Source of the DNA: Spirochaetales bacterium
Lineage (GTDB): Bacteria > Spirochaetota > Spirochaetia > Sphaerochaetales > Sphaerochaetaceae
Direction of reading: 5' to 3'
DNA: 6,744 nucleotides
Assembly: GCA_012800465.1 (NCBI GenBank)
Contig: JAAZJI010000227.1
Span: 1-6,744 of the forward strand
How positions within the stretch are numbered: position 1 is the stretch's first letter; each line of letters opens with the position of its first letter. The notes under the pieces were generated by a model that saw only the letters and a program-made list of their open reading frames with translations, searched no databases and was not told the DNA's origin. Positions 5,739 through 6,744 of this stretch are shown here, piece by piece. The translations under genes were made by a program, and so were the position numbers.

Positions 5739-6217
5739 GCAAAAAACATAACAGCAGAAAAGAAACGTTCATAGGATCGATCGTCCCCTTCTCACTGCAA
5801 GAGGTTTGGCCCGATATCTCCGGTCGATGTAAATTCAATTTTTCATATTTTGTCGCTGACCAAGAACATGCAACAGATATTAGAACGTGGGATGAAGCCA
5901 ATCTTCAGCAGTTCTTTTCCAAATTGATATCATACGGCAGGCATCCATTATCATATTGGCAACGGCAAACCGTTGGATCCCATACACACCATGTACTGGA
6001 AATATATGGAGCTTTTCCAAGAAAATCCGGATTCAGGCCTCCTCTGCACGTTCCTTCCGATGTCGATTGGGCAAGATTCCGTTTGGATCAGAGAAAGCGC
6101 CTGATCGGTTTTACAATTTCCAAAAGTTATTGTACATCCGATTCCCATTTCGATGACAATACATTTTATAGTGTGTTTCTTGATCTTGAACATAAGTTCT
6201 ACCTGGGCGATAGGTAG
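5735..6217 (+). CDS. Unrecognised 160-aa protein, coupled to the ATPase; candidate effector
   Basis: I do not recognise the family with confidence. The GTG start at 5735 overlaps the ATPase stop by 4 nt (GTGA). It is preceded by GGAGGG at 5718-5723, and no internal Met exists as an alternative. The N-terminus is basic (MSKKHNSRKE). Notable blocks are KFNFSYF (33-39), WQRQTVGSHTHHVLEIYG (75-92, with three histidines), WARFRLDQRKRLIGF (112-126) and FYSVFLDLEHKFYL (144-157). The last two read like the end of a compact alpha/beta domain seen in small bacterial hypothetical proteins; that resemblance is from memory. There is no signal peptide or transmembrane helix. I see no TOPRIM, HNH, PD-(D/E)XK or HEPN (RX4-6H) motif, so a nuclease assignment is not supported. 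Context makes it the probable partner or effector of the ATPase. Confidence 0.8.
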   Translation: MSKKHNSRKETFIGSIVPFSLQEVWPDISGRCKFNFSYFVADQEHATDIRTWDEANLQQFFSKLISYGRHPLSYWQRQTVGSHTHHVLEIYGAFPRKSGFRPPLHVPSDVDWARFRLDQRKRLIGFTISKSYCTSDSHFDDNTFYSVFLDLEHKFYLGDR

Positions 6218-6347
6218 GATTCTTCCGCTTCATGAAGACCGCCTTCTATAATCACGTTTCGACCACTATAGCGCAAGAATTCCCTTCATTGTTGAATATT
6301 CCCATATAATATGTTAAAAAATAAGGGGAAAAGAGAAGGTGAAGGGA
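6218..6347. promoter_or_regulatory. Upstream region of the fic-like gene with two TATAAT boxes
   Basis: This 130-bp gap has perfect -10 hexamers at 6247-6252 and 6305-6310, but neither has a good TTGACA match at 16-18 bp, so an activator or alternative control may be needed. The downstream box would start transcription near 6317. A strong ribosome-binding site, GAAGGTGA at 6335-6342, precedes the ATG at 6348 by 5 nt. A 10-bp palindrome, CTTCATGAAG (6228-6237), follows the small-protein gene but lacks a T-tract, so no intrinsic terminator for the ATPase operon is evident. Confidence 0.4.
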
Positions 6348-6365
6348 ATGAGAATATTCAACTAT
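6288..6365. repeat. 18-bp inverted repeat around the fic start region
   Basis: ATTGTTGAATATTCCCAT at 6288-6305 is matched in inverted orientation by 6348-6365, pairing at 16 of 18 positions, with a perfect 11-bp core (6291-6301 with 6352-6362). Each arm contains the self-palindrome GAATATTC. The left arm touches the -10 box at 6305-6310. The right arm covers the start codon and first codons of the fic-like gene, and the ribosome-binding site lies between the arms. Two operator copies for a repressor, or an RNA hairpin masking the start codon in longer transcripts, would both fit. Confidence 0.6.
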
Positions 6366-6744
6366 GGAAAGATCGGAGAGCGAACGTGGGATTCGGAGAT
6401 CCTTGGACTTGTTTCCGCGATCCATAGAGAGGCGGGGAAGCAGGAACTCTTTCTGAAGCAGAGACCTCAAGAGCTTGAGAAGCTTGTGGCGATCGCCAAG
6501 GTTCAGAGTATCGAAGCCTCCAATGCCATCGAAGGGATCGTCACGACGGACCTGAGAATCCGCCGGCTTGTGGAGAACAGGACGGTACCGAAGAACAGAG
6601 ACGAAGCGGAGATAGCCGGCTATCGGGATGTGCTTTCCATCATCCATGAAAACTATGAAGCCATTCCCCTTTCCAAGAACTACATCCTGCAGCTCCATAA
6701 GGTTCTGTATGGCCATCTGAACAATCCCATGGCCGGACGGATCA
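6348..6744 (+). CDS. Fic/DOC-family protein, N-terminal part (cut by window end)
   Basis: The frame is open from the ATG at 6348 to the window edge (132 codons), with a good ribosome-binding site. The segment IAKVQSIEASNAIEGIVTT (residues 49-67) is typical of Fic_N regions and contains the class II inhibitory motif [S/T]xxxE[G/N] as S58-N-A-I-E62-G63, where Glu62 would block ATP binding in the resting enzyme. ILQLHKVLYGHLNNPMAGRI (113-132) is the usual lead-in to the catalytic Fic core. The active-site HPFxxGNG loop lies beyond the window, so catalytic competence cannot be judged. Fic enzymes usually transfer AMP from ATP to hydroxyl groups on target proteins. Codon use is closer to the GC-rich genes than the ATPase pair is, so it may or may not belong to the same acquired segment. 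It has its own promoter region and inverted repeat. Confidence 0.88.
   Translation, partial: MRIFNYGKIGERTWDSEILGLVSAIHREAGKQELFLKQRPQELEKLVAIAKVQSIEASNAIEGIVTTDLRIRRLVENRTVPKNRDEAEIAGYRDVLSIIHENYEAIPLSKNYILQLHKVLYGHLNNPMAGRI

Noticed and set aside
6228..6237. CTTCATGAAG palindrome as terminator of the ATPase operon
   Set aside because: It has no loop or T-tract and the stem is AT-rich and short.
6252..6716. A 154-codon minus-strand open frame
   Set aside because: It runs antisense to the Fic-domain coding region and through its promoter region. The plus-strand product has clear Fic motifs.

Overview
The window looks like a chromosomal segment of a bacterium from the spirochaete lineage, perhaps close to Sphaerochaeta or Treponema. 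The main clue is the UMP kinase at 3621-4304. It is the short form that, as I recall the family, is shared by archaea and spirochaetes. The bacterial PdxK, patatin and PflX-like radical SAM genes around it argue against an archaeon. The lineage call is an inference and the species is unknown.

Layout. (1) 33-881 (+) is a pyridoxine/pyridoxamine kinase. (2) 862-1030 holds a good sigma-70-like promoter inside the kinase's 3' end, followed by an AT-rich stretch and a long imperfect hairpin. The hairpin reaches into the 3' end of the next, convergent gene. No protein gene of convincing quality lies there, so an unannotated small RNA or structured 3' element is possible. (3) 1007-2552 (-) is a two-gene unit: a patatin-like phospholipase and an unrecognised 135-aa protein whose start overlaps the patatin stop by 8 nt. 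(4) 2699-3634 (+) is a COG1313/PflX-like radical SAM protein, transcribed divergently from the patatin. (5) 3621-4304 (-) is the UMP kinase, convergent with the radical SAM gene and overlapping it by 14 bp. (6) 4305-4586 is a divergent promoter region. (7) 4587-6217 (+) is a translationally coupled pair: an AAA15/COG1106-type ATPase (RloA-like) and a 160-aa protein I do not recognise. (8) 6348-end (+) is the N-terminal part of a Fic-domain protein, cut by the window edge. Its start region lies in an 18-bp inverted repeat.

Base composition splits the window. Genes before about 4310 are GC-rich (sampled lines 50-60% GC or more), and the ATPase pair is clearly AT-richer (sampled lines about 33-52%). 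The fic fragment is intermediate. The switch at the pyrH promoter suggests that the ATPase pair, perhaps with fic, was acquired horizontally.

The best candidate for an undescribed system is this ATPase plus small-protein pair. Its architecture matches two-gene ATPase/effector anti-phage modules such as RloA/RloB, AbiLi/AbiLii, PARIS and Septu. The second protein shows none of the usual effector motifs (no TOPRIM, HNH or PD-(D/E)XK pattern that I can see). The adjacent class II Fic protein could be an independent toxin or regulator. The patatin plus 135-aa pair is a second, weaker candidate. The metabolic genes (PdxK, UMP kinase) look like ordinary housekeeping functions.
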